A DNA stretch of 64,000 nt from Comamonadaceae bacterium ALPHA2B (GCA_005503065.1 SCOE01000022.1:31842-95841); one strand, 5' to 3'; positions 28,412-40,124 are shown, counted from the stretch's first letter. The notes: generated by a model from the sequence alone, not told the origin. Made by a program: numbers and translations.

Positions 28412-29537
28412 GCAGCCACCCCGCTTCACGCCAGTCCTGCAGCAAATCGAGGGCCTGGGCGCTGGCATGCCGCAGGTCCCGAGACGTCAGCACGCGCTCG
28501 TCGCTGAGTCGGCGCATCAGCGCCGCATCGCGGCCGCCGGCGCGAAAGCTCTCGCCGTTGATGAACACGTGGCGGGCGTCGTAGAGCATGCGCGTGCGGC
28601 GGTCCAGCCGCACGCCCTGCATCAGGTCCTCCGCCTCCGACGGGTCGAACCACACATTGGACTTGGGCTCGGTCAGCGACTCGCCCAGGGCGCGGTCGAT
28701 GGCCTCGTCACCGGCCACCGCGCGGCGCACCGCTTCGCGTGCGAAAGCCTGCAAGGCTGCCGGAATGGCGCCCGGTCGGTCCACGGCCGGCTGTGACGCG
28801 TCGCCATAGCGCCGGCCCGAATCCCCTTCGGCCAGTTCGTCGTTGGCGGCATCGGCGATGCGCACCAGCAGGTCGGCACCCAGTTCGGCGTCGGTGGCCG
28901 CACGCAGGCCGATCGAGTAGGTCATGCAGTCGCCGCCGACGGCCACGCCGTCGTGCGCATAGCGCGGCGGCAGGTACAGCATGTCGCCGGGCTCGAGCAC
29001 GAAGCGCTGCTCGGGCTCGAAATGCGCCAGGATCTTCAGCGGCAGGTCCGGCTTCAGGGCCAGGTCGCGCTGGCGTCCGATGGCCCACTCGCGCCGGCCG
29101 CTCACCTGCAGCAGGAACACGTCATAGCTGTCGAAATGCGGCCCGACACCGCCGCCGTCGCTGGCGTAGCTGATCATGAGGTCGTCCAGCCGGGCGTCGG
29201 GCATGAAGCGGAAGGCCTGCAGCAGCGCATGCGCGGCCTCGTCGTGCAGGTCGACCCCTTGCACCAGCAGCGTCCAGGCGCGCCGGGCCAGCGGCGGCAG
29301 GGCGCGGCGCGCCAGCGGGCCATGGCGCAGGCGCCATCCGCGGCGCGCATCGTGCTCGACCAGGCGCGACTCGACGCCCTCTTCGCCCGCGAGCTCGAAG
29401 AGCCGCTGGCGCGCCACCGGCGGCACGATGCCCGGCATGGCCTGACGCACCAGCAGCGGCTTCTTCTGCCAGTGCCGGCGCATGAATCGGTCGGGCGTGA
29501 GGCCGCCCAGCAGGGGCAGCGGTCGGGAGATGTCCAT
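28401..29537 (-). CDS. roxA: Ribosomal protein uL16 arginine hydroxylase (cupin/JmjC oxygenase)
   Basis: 378 residues from the ATG at 29537 (E. coli RoxA/YcfD is 373). The Fe(II)/2-oxoglutarate oxygenase core has GPHFDSYDVFLLQVSGRREW with the HxD metal ligands, and the distal His in YLPPRYAHDGVAVG. The N-terminus (LTPDRFMRRHWQKKPLLVRQ) is typical. The enzyme hydroxylates an arginine of ribosomal protein L16. Its start lies only 16 bp from that of the FKBP gene on the other strand, with a palindrome between providing a Shine-Dalgarno-like GGGAG on each strand. Confidence 0.9.
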   Translation of the reverse strand: MDISRPLPLLGGLTPDRFMRRHWQKKPLLVRQAMPGIVPPVARQRLFELAGEEGVESRLVEHDARRGWRLRHGPLARRALPPLARRAWTLLVQGVDLHDEAAHALLQAFRFMPDARLDDLMISYASDGGGVGPHFDSYDVFLLQVSGRREWAIGRQRDLALKPDLPLKILAHFEPEQRFVLEPGDMLYLPPRYAHDGVAVGGDCMTYSIGLRAATDAELGADLLVRIADAANDELAEGDSGRRYGDASQPAVDRPGAIPAALQAFAREAVRRAVAGDEAIDRALGESLTEPKSNVWFDPSEAEDLMQGVRLDRRTRMLYDARHVFINGESFRAGGRDAALMRRLSDERVLTSRDLRHASAQALDLLQDWREAGWLHGR

Positions 29538-29551
29538 GGGAGAATTCTCCC
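29538..29551. promoter_or_regulatory. Palindrome providing ribosome-binding sites on both strands
   Basis: GGGAGAATTCTCCC fills the space between the divergent ATG codons of roxA and the FKBP gene. Each strand shows GGGAGA as a Shine-Dalgarno sequence. The promoters must therefore lie inside the opposite coding sequences. Confidence 0.55.
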
Positions 29552-29553
29552 CC

Positions 29554-30078
29554 ATGGAAATCACCCCCCAATGCGTGGTCGGCCTGACCTGGACGCTCAA
29601 GGACACCCTGGGCGACACGCTCGATGTGCTGGACGAACCGGTGGAGTTCCTCGTCGGCGGCGACGATCTGTTCGACACCGTGGAGGCCGCCCTGCAGGGC
29701 CACGAGGTCGGCGACGTCGTGTCGCTGCACCTGGAGCCCGAGCAGGCCTTCGGCGATTTCGACGACCAGTTGCTCTTCCTCGAGCCGCGCTCGCTCTTCC
29801 CGGCCGAGGTCGAGGAAGGCATGACCTTCGACGGCGCCGCCCTGCCGCAGGGCGTGAGCGAGAACATCCCCAAGAACGCGCTCTACACGGTCGCCGAGAT
29901 CTACCCGGACCACCTCGTGCTCGACGGCAACCACCCGCTGGCCGGCATCGCGCTGCGCCTGTCGGTCACCGTGCGCTCGGTGCGCGAGGCGACGGAGGAC
30001 GAGATCGGCAAGGGCACGGCGGGCACGGGCTTCTTCCGCTTCGAGCCGATGGCGCCCGGCAACGACCGCCTGCACTGA
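29554..30078 (+). CDS. FKBP-type peptidyl-prolyl cis-trans isomerase (SlyD-like)
   Basis: 174 residues from the ATG at 29554. The FKBP domain is split by an IF (insert-in-flap) chaperone domain as in SlyD: GDTLDVLDEPVEFLVGGDDL, then LEPEQAFGDFDDQLLFLEPR, then YTVAEIYPDHLVLDGNHPLA, and LRLSVTVRSVREAT. The His-rich metal-binding tail of E. coli SlyD is absent; the C-terminus is instead FFRFEPMAPGNDRLH. Expected role: cytoplasmic proline isomerase/chaperone. Followed by an intrinsic terminator. Confidence 0.88.
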   Translation: MEITPQCVVGLTWTLKDTLGDTLDVLDEPVEFLVGGDDLFDTVEAALQGHEVGDVVSLHLEPEQAFGDFDDQLLFLEPRSLFPAEVEEGMTFDGAALPQGVSENIPKNALYTVAEIYPDHLVLDGNHPLAGIALRLSVTVRSVREATEDEIGKGTAGTGFFRFEPMAPGNDRLH

Positions 30079-30096
30079 GGCGGTCCCTGCGAGCGG

Positions 30097-30125
30097 AAAA
30101 AAAGCCGGGTCGTACCCGGCTTTTT
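30097..30125. terminator. Bidirectional intrinsic terminator
   Basis: AAAAAAAGCCGGGT-CGT-ACCCGGCTTTTT: perfect stem with A and T tracts on both sides. It lies between the convergent FKBP and glycine-zipper lipoprotein genes and can serve both. Confidence 0.9.
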
Positions 30126-30136
30126 GCATGGAGCGC

Positions 30137-30646
30137 TCAATAGCGCGAGATCTGCCCGTTGTCGATGCGCACACGGTCGCCGATGCGCAGGTCGCCCGGG
30201 CTGGGCACGTCGAAGGCGCGGTAGGCACCGTTGTCGGTCTGCACCGAGACACGGTAGCTCTGGTACACGCGCGGTGCGTTGTTCTGCGCCTCGATCGTGT
30301 TGCCCAGCAGGGCGCCGCCGATCACACCCAGGGCCGTGGCCGCTGCACGTCCGTTGCCGCGGCCGAACTGGTTGCCCACCACCCCGCCGATGACGCCGCC
30401 GGCCACCGCGCCGCCGCCCGAGGTGCCGTAGCCCGGCGTCTGCGACTGGATGACCTCGATGTTGGCCACATGGCCCAACTCGACATACGGATTGGCACCG
30501 TAGCCGGCCGGGTAGACCGGCTGCGCCGGTTGGTAGGGATAGCTCGACTGCTGGTAGTACACCGGCGCGGGCGCCACGCAGGCAGTGAGCAGGGAAACCG
30601 CCACGGCGGCGGCGGTGATGGACAGGATGCGGGTCAGGCGTTGCAT
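30137..30646 (-). CDS. Glycine-zipper 2TM-domain lipoprotein
   Basis: 169 residues from the ATG at 30646 (AGGAG upstream). Lipobox SLLTAC with Cys23. A Tyr/Pro-rich linker is followed by a glycine-zipper pair (GGGAVAGGVIGGVVGNQFG and ALGVIGGALLGNTIEA), then a C-terminal beta region VYQSYRVSVQTDNGAYRAFD, as in the SlyB/PcP outer-membrane lipoprotein family. Probably an outer-membrane lipoprotein with an envelope-integrity role. Confidence 0.85.
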   Translation of the reverse strand: MQRLTRILSITAAAVAVSLLTACVAPAPVYYQQSSYPYQPAQPVYPAGYGANPYVELGHVANIEVIQSQTPGYGTSGGGAVAGGVIGGVVGNQFGRGNGRAAATALGVIGGALLGNTIEAQNNAPRVYQSYRVSVQTDNGAYRAFDVPSPGDLRIGDRVRIDNGQISRY

Positions 30647-30811
30647 GTGAAGGCTCCTCGAGGCGAGCGGTGCGCTCGCCGGCTGCTGTTGCCTCTTCAA
30701 CGCCCGTGCACGCCGGGCGATGACAGCTCCAACATTCTGAGATCTTCGATACGCCCGTACCTGACCGGGTTCAGACCTTTACCCGGCCCTCACAGTTGCA
30801 ACCAGGCGCTT

Positions 30812-31258
30812 TCAGCGCGTGCCGGTGGAGCCGTAGCCGCCCTCGCCCCGCTCGGTGGGCGCGAAGGCGTCGACGAGGTTGAACTGCGCCTGAACGACGG
30901 GCACGACCACCAGTTGGGCCAGGCGCTCCATGGGCTGGATGACGAAGACGGACTGGCTGCGGTTCCAGGCGCTGATCTTGAGCTCGCCCTGGTAGTCGCT
31001 GTCGATCAGGCCCACCAGGTTGCCCAGCACGATGCCGTGCTTGTGGCCCAGCCCCGAGCGCGGCAGGATCAGCGCCGCGAATCCGGGATCGGCCAGGTGG
31101 ATCGCCAGGCCGGTGCCGACCAGTTCGCAGGCGCCGGGCGCCAGGGTCAGCGGCTCGGCCAGGCAGGCACGCAGGTCCAGGCCGGCGCTGCCGGGGGTGG
31201 CGTAGCGCGGCAGCTCGTCCTTCATGCGGGCATCGAGCACGCGCACGTCGATCTTCAT
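30812..31258 (-). CDS. dut: Deoxyuridine 5'-triphosphate nucleotidohydrolase
   Basis: 148 residues, trimeric dUTPase converting dUTP to dUMP and PPi. All five motifs are present: [33 protein letters not shown] (catalytic Asp), [11 protein letters not shown] and the C-terminal P-loop-like [10 protein letters not shown]. Its ATG overlaps the stop of the 151-residue membrane protein gene upstream (ATGA), which itself overlaps coaBC in the same way, so the three form one coupled unit. Confidence 0.95.
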   Translation of the reverse strand: MKIDVRVLDARMKDELPRYATPGSAGLDLRACLAEPLTLAPGACELVGTGLAIHLADPGFAALILPRSGLGHKHGIVLGNLVGLIDSDYQGELKISAWNRSQSVFVIQPMERLAQLVVVPVVQAQFNLVDAFAPTERGEGGYGSTGTR

Positions 31259-31710
31259 GGCTTCTTCTTTCCTTGTCGGTTCTGCGCGGCCTGCTGCCGC
31301 GCCATGTCTTCGAGGGCGGCCTTCAGGCCGGCCGTGCCGCCCGGGGGCAGCAGCCAGCGCCGCAACTGGAACCCGGCCCAGAGCCCGGCGACCAACACAC
31401 CGAGCGCTGCAACGGTGGCGCCGCTGCTGAGCAGCACCAACAGCAGGCCGGCCCAGCCGATGGCCAGCGAACGCGCGAGGCCCCGCATGGCGCCCTCGTT
31501 GCCGGCCGGCCGGACGGCCGTCGAACCGGCAGTCGCTGCCGGCAAGGCGGGGGCGCGCGCCGGCGGCGCCGGGACGCTCTCGCCCATGCCGACATCCATC
31601 TGGTGCTCGTGCGACTGCGGCGCGCTCACCTGCCGCAGCGAGCGGGCCGTGAGCTGCTCCACGTAGCGGGCGAAATCGCCGCCGGGCGGGGTGTTCCAGT
31701 CGGGGTTCAT
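31255..31710 (-). CDS. Hypothetical membrane protein between coaBC and dut
   Basis: 151 residues. N-terminal soluble part ([20 protein letters not shown]) with a Pro/Ala-rich linker, then two adjacent hydrophobic helices ([17 protein letters not shown] and [17 protein letters not shown]) and a basic Gln-rich tail ending GKKKP. No named family. ATGA overlaps on both sides tie it to coaBC and dut. Possibly a small inner-membrane protein; function unknown. Confidence 0.75.
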   Translation of the reverse strand: MNPDWNTPPGGDFARYVEQLTARSLRQVSAPQSHEHQMDVGMGESVPAPPARAPALPAATAGSTAVRPAGNEGAMRGLARSLAIGWAGLLLVLLSSGATVAALGVLVAGLWAGFQLRRWLLPPGGTAGLKAALEDMARQQAAQNRQGKKKP

Positions 31711-32936
31711 GGCGCGGACCGGTTCCTGGGCAGCCGGGACGCGATCTCGGCCACCAGCTCGCGCGCCAATTGCAGCTTGGGCGCCCGGGGCAGTTCACGC
31801 ACGCCTTTGGCATCCACCAGCAGCAGGCTGTTGTCGTCCTGCCCGAAGGTCAGCGGGCCGATGTTGCCCACCAGCAGCGGGATGCCCTTGCGCTCGCGCT
31901 TGGCCTTGGCGTGCTCGACGAGGTTTTCGCTCTCGGCCGCGAAGCCGACGCAGAACAGCGCACCCTGGCGGGCCCGCTCGCTGCGCGCCACCTGCGCCAG
32001 GATGTCGGGGTTCTCGGCGAAGTGAAGCACGGGCGGCTGACCGCTGCCGTCCTTCTTGATCTTCTGGGTCGCCTGCTCGGCAGGACGCCAGTCCGCCACG
32101 GCGGCGGTTGCTATGAAAACAGTAGCAGACTGCACAGCATCCACGGACGCTTCAAGCATTTTTTGTGCTGAAAGCACGTCGGTGCGCTGGACGCCGCGCG
32201 GCGTCTCCAGGTGCACCGGACCGGCGATCAGCGTGACCTGCGCGCCGGCCTCCCGCGCCGCCCGCGCGATGGCGAATCCCATCTTGCCGGACGAGTGGTT
32301 GGTGATGCCGCGGATCGGGTCGAGCGCCTCGAAGGTCGGGCCGGCCGTGACCACCACATGCTGCCCGGCCAGCACCTTGGGCTGGAACTGGGCGACGATC
32401 TCCTCCAACAGCTGCGCCGGCTCCAGCATGCGGCCGTCGCCCGTTTCGCCGCAGGCCTGCCAGCCGTTGCCCACGCCCAGCACGCGCGCGCCGTCGGCAT
32501 CGAGCTGGCGCAGGTTGCGCTGGGTGGCCGGGTGGGCCCACATCTCGCGGTTCATGGCCGGCGCCACCAGCAGCGGCACGCGCTCGATCGGCCGCGCAAG
32601 GCACATCAGGCTCAGGAGCTCGTCCGAACGGCCCTGCACCAATCGCGCGATGAAGTCGGCGCTGGCGGGGGCCAGCACGATCGCATCGGCCTCGCGGCTC
32701 AGGTTGATGTGCGGCATGTTGTTGGGCTCGCGCGCATCCCATTGCGACAGGTACACCGGCCGGCCCGACAGCGCTTGCATGGTGACCGGCGTGATGAACT
32801 GCGCCGCCGCCTCGGTCATGACCACCTGCACCTGCGCACCGGCCTTCACCAGCAGCCGGCACAGCTCGGCCGACTTGTAGCAGGCCACCCCACCGGTGAG
32901 CCCCAGGACGATGTGTTTGCCGGCGAGGTCTTGCAT
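31707..32936 (-). CDS. coaBC: Bifunctional phosphopantothenoylcysteine decarboxylase/phosphopantothenate-cysteine ligase
   Basis: 409 residues (E. coli Dfp 406). The N-terminal CoaC flavoprotein has [18 protein letters not shown] and PAMNREMW; the C-terminal CoaB ligase has [19 protein letters not shown] and the KIKKDG motif. It carries out two steps of coenzyme A synthesis. Start at 32936: a TACATT hexamer lies 7 bases upstream with no Shine-Dalgarno, suggesting leaderless expression. A repeat of the GCTA family (32110-32173) is embedded in the CoaB part: it encodes [20 protein letters not shown], which aligns without length change to the equivalent E. coli segment. Confidence 0.96.
   Translation of the reverse strand: MQDLAGKHIVLGLTGGVACYKSAELCRLLVKAGAQVQVVMTEAAAQFITPVTMQALSGRPVYLSQWDAREPNNMPHINLSREADAIVLAPASADFIARLVQGRSDELLSLMCLARPIERVPLLVAPAMNREMWAHPATQRNLRQLDADGARVLGVGNGWQACGETGDGRMLEPAQLLEEIVAQFQPKVLAGQHVVVTAGPTFEALDPIRGITNHSSGKMGFAIARAAREAGAQVTLIAGPVHLETPRGVQRTDVLSAQKMLEASVDAVQSATVFIATAAVADWRPAEQATQKIKKDGSGQPPVLHFAENPDILAQVARSERARQGALFCVGFAAESENLVEHAKAKRERKGIPLLVGNIGPLTFGQDDNSLLLVDAKGVRELPRAPKLQLARELVAEIASRLPRNRSAP
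32110..32173 (+). repeat. GCTA-type interspersed repeat, copy B (inside coaBC, antisense)
   Basis: Starts GCTATGAAAACAGTAGCAGA and ends CATTTTTTGTGCTGAAA. It is markedly AT-richer than the surrounding gene. Read on the gene strand it is free of stops and uses the same frame as the antisense copies in mutL and the DUF455 gene. Confidence 0.65.
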
Positions 32937-32950
32937 GGCGCGGAATGTAG

Positions 32951-34768
<1,818 letters not shown>

Positions 34769-34785
34769 TCCGGCAGGAAGCGCAC

Positions 34786-35643
34786 ATGAAACTCTGCGGT
34801 TTCGACGTCGGCCTCGACCAGCCCTTCTTCCTCATCGCCGGGCCCTGCGTGGTCGAGTCGGAACAACTCCAGCTCGACACCGCCGGCACGCTGAAGGAGA
34901 TCACCGCCTCGCTGGGCATCCCCTTCATCTTCAAGAGCAGTTTCGACAAGGCCAACCGCTCGTCGGGCACGAGCTTTCGCGGCCCGGGCCGCGAGAAGGG
35001 CCTGGAAATCCTGGCCAAGGTCAAGCGCGAGCTGGCCCTGCCGGTGCTGACCGACGTGCATTCCGAGGAAGACATCACCGAGGCCGCCAAGGTGGTCGAC
35101 GTGCTGCAGACCCCCGCCTTCCTGTGCCGCCAGACCGACTTCATCCGCGCCGCGGCCCAGTCGGGCAAGCCGGTGAACATCAAGAAGGGCCAGTTCCTCG
35201 CGCCGCACGACATGAAGAACGTGATCGACAAGGCGCGTGCGGCCGCCAGGGAAAAAGGGCTGCCCGAAGACAGCTTCATGGCCTGCGAGCGGGGCGCGAG
35301 CTTCGGCTACAACAACCTCGTCTCGGACATGCGCGGCCTGGCGATCATGCGCGAGACCGGCGCGCCGGTGGTGTTCGACGCCACCCATTCGGTGCAACTG
35401 CCCGGCGGCCAGGGCACCAGCTCGGGCGGCCAGCGCGAGTTCGTCCCCGTGCTCTCGCGCGCGGCCGTGGCCGTGGGGGTGGCGGGCCTCTTCATGGAGA
35501 CGCACCCCGATCCGAACAAGGCCCTGTCGGACGGCCCCAATGCGGTGCCGCTCAAGCACATGAAGGCGCTGCTCGAGACGCTCGTTGCGCTCGATCGCAT
35601 CACCAAGAAGAACGGCTTCCTCGAGAACGCCTTCGACGCCTGA
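34786..35643 (+). CDS. kdsA: 3-deoxy-8-phosphooctulonate (KDO-8-P) synthase
   Basis: 285 residues from the ATG at 34786 (GGAAG 8 bases upstream). Motifs: [54 protein letters not shown] and [10 protein letters not shown]. Condenses arabinose-5-phosphate and PEP to KDO-8-P for lipopolysaccharide inner core. It starts 17 bp after pyrG and precedes enolase, which makes its PEP substrate. Confidence 0.97.
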   Translation: MKLCGFDVGLDQPFFLIAGPCVVESEQLQLDTAGTLKEITASLGIPFIFKSSFDKANRSSGTSFRGPGREKGLEILAKVKRELALPVLTDVHSEEDITEAAKVVDVLQTPAFLCRQTDFIRAAAQSGKPVNIKKGQFLAPHDMKNVIDKARAAAREKGLPEDSFMACERGASFGYNNLVSDMRGLAIMRETGAPVVFDATHSVQLPGGQGTSSGGQREFVPVLSRAAVAVGVAGLFMETHPDPNKALSDGPNAVPLKHMKALLETLVALDRITKKNGFLENAFDA

Positions 35644-35674
35644 TTCCCTCATCCCTCTCTCGGAGACACATTCC

Positions 35675-35965
35675 ATGGCCAGCGGCTACGTCATCGCCTA
35701 CGTCGACGTCACCAATCCCACGCAGTACGAGGAGTACAAGAAGTTGTCCTCCGCGGCCATGCAGGCGCAGGGCGCCGAGGTCTGCGTGCGGGGCGGCGAG
35801 GTGCAACCGCTGGAAGGCGATTGGCAGCCCAAGCGCGTGGTGCTGCTGAAATTCCCGAGCTTCGAGAAGGCCAAGGCCTTCTACGACAGCGAGGGATACC
35901 GCAAGGCGCGGGATGCGCGCGCCGGCGCGGCCATCATGAACATGATCGCGGTCGAGGGACTCTGA
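35675..35965 (+). CDS. DUF1330 family protein
   Basis: 96 residues from the ATG at 35675. A single dimeric alpha+beta-barrel-like DUF1330 domain: YVIAYVDVTNPTQYEEYKKL, VVLLKFPSFEKAKAFYDSEG and the terminal AIMNMIAVEGL. Function of the family is unknown. It sits between kdsA and eno with 31- and 57-bp gaps and is probably co-transcribed. Confidence 0.9.
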   Translation: MASGYVIAYVDVTNPTQYEEYKKLSSAAMQAQGAEVCVRGGEVQPLEGDWQPKRVVLLKFPSFEKAKAFYDSEGYRKARDARAGAAIMNMIAVEGL

Positions 35966-36022
35966 GGCCATCCCGCCTTGCCCTCGTTGCGTACCGATTT
36001 CAAAAAACTGGAGAGCCACTGA

Positions 36023-37309
<1,287 letters not shown>

Positions 37310-37329
37310 CCGGTAGCTCGCGGCGGGCC

Positions 37330-37608
37330 ATGCGCTCCCGTTTCGTCGTTCCGATCGTCCTGGTCCTCCTGCTGGTGCTGTTGCAGTTCCAGCTGTGGAC
37401 CGGGCGCGGGAGCGTGCCCGAAGTGGCCCAGCTGCAGAAGAAGCTCAACGACCAGAAAGAGGCGAACGCCAAGGCGCAGGTCGCCAACGAGCGGCTCGAA
37501 TCCGAAGTGAACGATCTCAAGGAAGGCATCGAGATGGTCGAGGAGCGCGCGCGGCAGGAACTGGGCATGGTCAAGCCCAACGAGATCCTGGTGCAGATCG
37601 CAAAATGA
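37330..37608 (+). CDS. ftsB: Cell division protein FtsB
   Basis: 92 residues: a short cytoplasmic N-terminus, one membrane helix (VVPIVLVLLLVLLQFQLW), then a periplasmic coiled coil (VAQLQKKLNDQKEANAKAQV; residues about 31-75) and the DivIC-type end ARQELGMVKPNEIL. Part of the FtsQLB divisome subcomplex. Immediately follows eno (20 bp), the arrangement seen in many proteobacteria. Confidence 0.94.
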   Translation: MRSRFVVPIVLVLLLVLLQFQLWTGRGSVPEVAQLQKKLNDQKEANAKAQVANERLESEVNDLKEGIEMVEERARQELGMVKPNEILVQIAK

Positions 37609-37622
37609 GTTCCCCCCCGTTT

Positions 37623-37702
37623 GGGCGGCTCACTGCGTGTAGCCGCCCGATACCCCCTCAGGGGGCACATCCTGCGGCCCGGCGAAGCCGGTTCCGCGGA
37701 TG
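37623..37702. repeat. Hairpin-rich intergenic repeat, 'CCCGGCNAAGCCGG' family, copy 1
   Basis: Three adjacent inverted repeats: GGGCGGCT..AGCCGCCC, CCCCCTCAGGGGG and CCGGCGAAGCCGG flanked by CTGCGG..CCGCGG. The segment from 37651 matches 40125-40179 over about 50 bp. It lies in the 177-bp gap between ftsB and pnuC. No T run follows, so it is not a classical terminator. Confidence 0.7.
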
Positions 37703-37785
37703 TTCCCGCATGGCCTGCTCCGCGGCCTCCAGCACAGTCGATATTTCGCCGCTGCCGTCGATGGCCTGTCGCTGAAGCGCACGTC

Positions 37786-38430
37786 GTGCCCGAGTTGCTC
37801 GACCTCCTGGCCGCCCCCGCCTTCCACATCGGCGGCGCCCCGGCGTCATGGCTCGAGCTCGTCGCCGCCGTGCTGGCGCTGGCCATGGTCGCGTGCAACA
37901 TGCGCGAAGTGCACTGGGGCTGGCCGCTGGCGATGCTCAGTTCGCTGCTCTACGTGGGCGTGTTCGCCGCGCACCGCATCTACGGCGACGCCAGCCTGCA
38001 GGTCTTCTTCGCCGTGATGGCCGCCTGGGGCTGGTTCCAGTGGCTGCGCGGGCACCGGGCCGACGGCAGCAGCCTGCACGTGGCGCGGCTCTCGACGCGC
38101 GGCTGGCTGGCCACCGCAGGTGCGGCGGCGCTGCTGTGGCCGGCCCTGGCCCTGTTCCTGCGCCGCTTCACCGACACCGACGTGCCCTGGTCCGACGGCT
38201 TCGTCACCGGGCTGAGCGTGGTCGGGCAGGTGCTGCTGGCGCGCAAGTTCATCGAGAACTGGGGCGTGTGGCTGGCCGTCAACCTGGTGAGCGTCGGCCT
38301 CTTCGTTCACAAGGGGCTGTGGCTCACGGTGGGCCTGTACGCCGTGTTCGCCGCGCTCAGCGTCGCGGGCTACCTCGCCTGGCGCCGGCGCCTGCCCACG
38401 GTGGCGGCGCCCGCCGCACGAACGGCATGA
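37786..38430 (+). CDS. pnuC: Nicotinamide riboside transporter PnuC
   Basis: 214 residues from a GTG at 37786. Seven hydrophobic segments, with the family features NMREVHWGWPLAMLSSLLY, AAWGWFQWLRGH, GLSVVGQVLLARKFIENWGV and WLAVNLVSVGLFVHKGLW. Facilitated uptake of nicotinamide riboside, trapped by the kinase encoded next. The frame is open back to 37621, but that part is repeat DNA, so the GTG close to the first helix is preferred. Stop overlaps the kinase start (ATGA). Confidence 0.9.
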   Translation: MPELLDLLAAPAFHIGGAPASWLELVAAVLALAMVACNMREVHWGWPLAMLSSLLYVGVFAAHRIYGDASLQVFFAVMAAWGWFQWLRGHRADGSSLHVARLSTRGWLATAGAAALLWPALALFLRRFTDTDVPWSDGFVTGLSVVGQVLLARKFIENWGVWLAVNLVSVGLFVHKGLWLTVGLYAVFAALSVAGYLAWRRRLPTVAAPAARTA

Positions 38431-39104
38431 CGCCCCGCCTGCCCCCCGGCTGCGTGATCGCCGTGATCGGCGCCGAGAGCACCGGCAAGACCGAACTGGC
38501 CCGCGCCATCGCGGCACGCCTGCAGGCGCGCGGCACCACCGCAACCTTCGTGGGCGAGTACCTGCGCGAGTGGTGCGACCGCGAAGCGCGCACGCCGCGC
38601 CCCCACGAGCAGGCCGCCATCGCCGACGAGCAGACGCGCCGCATCGCCGTGGCCGCAGCAGGGGGCGTGGCCGTGGCCGACACCACGGCCCTCATGACCG
38701 CCGTCTACAGCGAGCTGCTCTTCGGCGACAGCTCGCTCTACGACGCAGCGCTCGCGGCCCAGCGGCGCTGCACGATCACGCTGCTCACCGCCCTCGACCT
38801 GCCCTGGGTGGCCGACGGCCTGCAGCGCGACGGGCCGCATGTGCGCGAGCCGGTGGATGCGCTGGTCCGCGCGGCTCTGACGCGCGGCGGCGTGCCCTAC
38901 ACGGTGGTGCACGGCAGCGGCCCGGACCGGCTCGCCAACGCCTGGAATGCTATAAATTCCATAGCTGAACGCGCAGAACGGACGGGCGCTGCAAGCCGAA
39001 AAGGCACTGAATCGCAGGCGTGGAACTGGCCCTGCGAGAAGTGCTCCGACCCAGACTGCGAGCACCGCCTCTTCACCGACCTGCTGTCAGGCCGCAAGGG
39101 CTGA
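38427..39104 (+). CDS. NadR-like nicotinamide riboside kinase with Cys-rich tail
   Basis: 225 residues. P-loop NTPase of the AAA_28/NadR kinase type: IAVIGAESTGKTELARA (Walker A), FVGEYLREWCD, and a DTTALMT segment. It lacks the NMN adenylyltransferase and HTH parts of NadR. Translational coupling to pnuC supports NR phosphorylation to NMN. The C-terminal roughly 50 residues are odd: a GCTA-family repeat encodes NAINSIAERAERTGAASRKG, and the extreme C-terminus is WNWPCEKCSDPDCEHRLFTD, with CxxC-x4-CxH spacing like a small metal site. Confidence 0.82.
   Translation: MTPRLPPGCVIAVIGAESTGKTELARAIAARLQARGTTATFVGEYLREWCDREARTPRPHEQAAIADEQTRRIAVAAAGGVAVADTTALMTAVYSELLFGDSSLYDAALAAQRRCTITLLTALDLPWVADGLQRDGPHVREPVDALVRAALTRGGVPYTVVHGSGPDRLANAWNAINSIAERAERTGAASRKGTESQAWNWPCEKCSDPDCEHRLFTDLLSGRKG
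38949..39006 (+). repeat. GCTA-type interspersed repeat, copy C (inside NR kinase gene, sense)
   Basis: GCTATAAATTCCATAGCTGA ... GGGCGCTGCAAGCCGAAAAGGCA. In the coding sense and the same frame as the copies in miaA and tsaE (NA-x-x-x-IA pattern), placed between the kinase domain and the Cys-rich tail. Confidence 0.75.
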
Positions 39105-39111
39105 ACCCGCC

Positions 39112-40098
39112 TTACTGCACGACGCTGCTGCCCGGCATCTGGTCGCCGGGCGAGGTGAAGATCTGCGCCGCGTCCACCGGGTCGAAGCGGTACTGCTTGC
39201 CGCAGAAGTCGCAGCCCACCTCGATGTTGCCGCGCTCGGCCAGGATGCTCTCGGCCTCCTCCTGGCCCAGCCCGCGCAGCATGTTGGTCACGCGCTCGCG
39301 GCTGCAGGTGCAGGCGAAATGCGGGCCGAGCATGCCGCTGCGCGGCTCGAAGCGCAGCAGCTTCTCTTCCCAGAAGAGGCGCCGCAGGATGGTCTCGACG
39401 TCGAGCGTCAACAGTTCCTCGCGCGTCAGGCTGGCGGCCAGCGTGGCGATGCGGTTGTAGTCCTCGTTCAGACCGATGTCGTCTTCATTGGCGCGCGCGG
39501 CGCCGCCGGCCAGGTTGCCTTCGCCCGTCACCGGCAGGCGCTGGATCAGCAGGCCCGCTGCCACCTTGTCGTCGGCCGCCAGCACCATGGTGGTGTCGAG
39601 CTGCTCGCTCTGCAGCATGTAGTGCTGCAGCACGTCACTGAGCTTGCCCAGCTTCTCGCCGCGGTCGCCGAAGAGCGGCACCACGCCCTGGTAGGGCTGC
39701 TGGCCGGGCAGGCGGTCCTTGGGGTCGAGCGTGATGGCGCAGCGGCCCTTGTTGTTCACGTTGACGAGCTCCGGCAAGCGGGCATCGGCCGCAATGTCAC
39801 CCACCACGCTGGCCGTGGTGCGAACGCCCAGGTCGGGCTGCGCCTCGGCCACCGCGACCTTGACCGGCCCGTCGCCGAAGATCTGCAGGATCAGCGAGCC
39901 CTTGAACTTGATGTTGGCCTGCATCAGCGTGGCGGCCGCGGTCATCTCGCCCAGGAGTTCGGCCACGGGGGCGGGGTAGGCGCCCGTGTGGGTGTTGGAG
40001 GCGCGGCGCGCCAGCACCTCCTGCCAGGCCTGGTCGAGCCTCACCACCATGCCGCGCACCGGAAGGCCGTCGAAAAGAAAGGTATGCAGTTCGGACAT
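39112..40098 (-). CDS. hslO: Redox-regulated chaperone Hsp33
   Basis: 328 residues from the ATG at 40098. The core domain has GMVVRLDQAWQEVLARR and NIKFKGSLILQIFGDGPV. The C-terminal redox switch has four Zn-binding cysteines, in FACTCSRE (CxC) and VGCDFCGK (CxxC). Oxidation releases zinc and activates holdase activity in the cytoplasm. Convergent with the NR kinase gene, only 7 bp apart. Confidence 0.95.
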   Translation of the reverse strand: MSELHTFLFDGLPVRGMVVRLDQAWQEVLARRASNTHTGAYPAPVAELLGEMTAAATLMQANIKFKGSLILQIFGDGPVKVAVAEAQPDLGVRTTASVVGDIAADARLPELVNVNNKGRCAITLDPKDRLPGQQPYQGVVPLFGDRGEKLGKLSDVLQHYMLQSEQLDTTMVLAADDKVAAGLLIQRLPVTGEGNLAGGAARANEDDIGLNEDYNRIATLAASLTREELLTLDVETILRRLFWEEKLLRFEPRSGMLGPHFACTCSRERVTNMLRGLGQEEAESILAERGNIEVGCDFCGKQYRFDPVDAAQIFTSPGDQMPGSSVVQ

Positions 40099-40124
40099 GG
40101 CCTTACACCCCCGTGCGCCTACGG

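Noticed and set aside
30700..30811. Possible riboswitch or structured leader upstream of the glycine-zipper lipoprotein
   Set aside because: Only a weak ACCGGGT inverted segment; no known riboswitch core.
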